From assembly GCA_910578985.1 (NCBI GenBank), contig CAJTSF010000003.1, forward strand, positions 62,001 to 126,000: DNA of 64,000 bases, read 5' to 3'. Source of the stretch: an uncultured Odoribacter sp. (GTDB lineage: Bacteria > Bacteroidota > Bacteroidia > Bacteroidales > Marinifilaceae). Each line of letters begins with the position of its first letter. Position 1 is the stretch's first letter. The notes beneath the pieces were generated by a model. That model did no database searches. It was not told where the DNA came from and saw only the letters and a list, made by a program, of their open reading frames with translations. Both the position numbers and the translations under genes were made by a program. Of the stretch, positions 63,090 to 64,000 are shown one piece after another.

Positions 63090-63650
63090 TTACAAACGAT
63101 AGCGCTCAGCGGTCAGTCGGACGAATCGGTCAGCGTATGGTTGTTCCGTCATTTCTCGGAATTCTTCTTGAGACAAAAGACTGTCTTTTTTATAGATGAT
63201 GCGGTGTCGGGCGGCAGCCGTCAGGGCGGCAATCTGCCGGAAGGTGTCGCCTGAGGCGATCCATTCCCGGACAAGTTCCAGGAAACGGGAGTGTTTGTAG
63301 AGGTAAACAGAGCCGACATAGCCTGCCACGTCGGCATTCAGGCAGTGGGGCATAAATTGCGTAATTTTTTCCTTATTAAAATCTTCGGGAAACAGGAAAC
63401 AGGCAACGATTTGTTCCTCTCTTTGCCCGGTTCCCCAAAGCATGAGCGCAACCTGTTCGTCGGGAGTGTAACGGCTTGCCAGTTGTTTGAGGGAAACATA
63501 GCTGGCGCCGATTTGCGAGGCGGTGTCTGCTCCGACGTTTTTCAGGCTGTCAAGGGTGCCGCCGCTTTGAAGCCGGAATATCCGTCGGCGGATTTCCCGG
63601 AAGAGGCTTTCGGTGCGGGAGTCTATCGGCTGGAATTGTTCGGTGGTCAT
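63090..63650 (-). CDS. AlkD-like HEAT-repeat protein (DNA alkylation repair family)
   Basis: A 186-residue all-helical protein from the ATG at 63650 (MTTEQFQPIDSRTESLF). The helical pattern with ASYVSLKQLASRYTPDEQVALMLWGTGQREEQIVACFLF resembles the HEAT-like repeats of AlkD/AlkC DNA glycosylases, but it is shorter than typical AlkD (about 230) and catalytic Trp/Asp residues cannot be placed with confidence. An earlier in-frame codon at 63701 would overlap the efflux gene. It starts 23 bases after the TolC-like stop codon on the same strand. Confidence 0.6.
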   Translation of the reverse strand: MTTEQFQPIDSRTESLFREIRRRIFRLQSGGTLDSLKNVGADTASQIGASYVSLKQLASRYTPDEQVALMLWGTGQREEQIVACFLFPEDFNKEKITQFMPHCLNADVAGYVGSVYLYKHSRFLELVREWIASGDTFRQIAALTAAARHRIIYKKDSLLSQEEFREMTEQPYADRFVRLTAERYRL

Positions 63651-63673
63651 CGTATTCGAATAAATGGTGGCAG

Positions 63674-64000
63674 TTATTTTTCGGATTCTTCCATTGTCCA
63701 TCCCCCGCCGAGCGATTTATACAGATAAACCACGGCAATCAGTTCATCGCGTAAAGCATTGTTCAGTCCCACGCGGGCATCGAAATAGCCGCGTTGGGCA
63801 TCCAGCACGTCGAGATAACCGATTACTCCGTTGAGGTATTGCAAATGCGCCAATTTCATGTAGGAGAGAGCGGATTCTTCCAGCGTAGCTTTAGAGTGGC
63901 GAACTTCCATCACTTTCCGGGTGGACACGAGGGCGTCGTTTACCTCTTTAAAGGCGCTCAACACCTTCTTTTGATATTCGTAAACCATTTGTTCATTGAC
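63674..64000 (-). CDS. TolC/OprM-family outer-membrane efflux protein, 3' end only
   Basis: The C-terminal 108 residues of an outer-membrane factor; the frame is open through base 64000, so the gene continues upstream outside the window. The segment VLSAFKEVNDALVS and YLNGVIGYLDVLDAQRGYFDARVGLNNA is the second long coiled-coil repeat of the OEP family, with the usual LxxxxA and YLDVLDAQR signature, ending VVYLYKSLGGGW. It would be the exit duct of an RND or MFP-type efflux pump whose other genes should lie beyond the window. Confidence 0.92.
   Translation of the reverse strand, partial: VNEQMVYEYQKKVLSAFKEVNDALVSTRKVMEVRHSKATLEESALSYMKLAHLQYLNGVIGYLDVLDAQRGYFDARVGLNNALRDELIAVVYLYKSLGGGWTMEESEK

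Overview
The window comes from a Bacteroidota chromosome, most likely order Bacteroidales. The evidence is two SusC/SusD outer-membrane uptake pairs, abundant lipoproteins, GldA/F/G proteins, an RprX/RprY-like two-component pair, and Bacteroidetes-type promoters (TTTG, 19-21 bases, TAnnTTTG). The mix of DUF4843, PKD-like and TlpA-like lipoproteins behind SusC/D recalls Odoribacter or Butyricimonas, but that genus-level guess is from memory only. Most genes are ordinary housekeeping genes; the accessory parts are the two SusC/D loci and an AT-rich block at about 56.35-61.3 kb.

Layout. 1-7.8 kb: a five-gene + strand nutrient-uptake locus (5'-truncated SusC, SusD, DUF4843 lipoprotein, PKD-like lipoprotein, TlpA-like thioredoxin lipoprotein). 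8-18 kb: LolA-like protein, CdaA (c-di-AMP synthesis), PhoH-PurC, MazG, two glycosyltransferases, a CvfB-like RNA-binding protein, and an operon of gamma-carbonic anhydrase, Rpe and a tailed FtsE. 18-29 kb: tRNA-Gly, a degenerate 11-bp-phased repeat array, M23 peptidase and MerR regulator, AlaS, an apparently highly expressed OmpA/TPR lipoprotein, a second TlpA-like lipoprotein and a DUF4369 lipoprotein, then the two-component pair. 29-38 kb: a giant alpha-2-macroglobulin-like protein that lacks the thioester motif, a second 11-bp-phased array, and a HisS-HutH operon. 38.2-38.6 kb: 4.5S SRP RNA and three tRNAs. 38.8-43.8 kb: a second SusC/SusD pair on the - strand, whose SusC signal peptide is split from its start codon by a frameshift at a run of seven G. 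44-56 kb: Tag glycosylase, tRNA-Arg, DUF6913-DapA, an operon of PgpH (c-di-AMP breakdown), a LacI-type regulator and GldA/F/G, then FolE-FabD and a flotillin-CaCA antiporter pair. 56-61 kb: an AT-rich block with a ViaA-like VWA protein, a RavA-like MoxR ATPase, an unknown protein and a PD-(D/E)XK nuclease preceded by a 111-bp hairpin. 61-64 kb: PEP carboxykinase, an AlkD-like HEAT protein and the 3' end of a TolC-family efflux gene.

The most interesting observations are the G-tract in the second susC (candidate phase switch or homopolymer error), the two intergenic arrays sharing an 11-bp period, the RavA/ViaA plus nuclease block, the triplicated 27-bp translation-start unit in the first locus, and an FtsE carrying a long acidic Pro/Glu tail. 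None can be proven without database or comparative searches; all GC and codon-use remarks are by eye.
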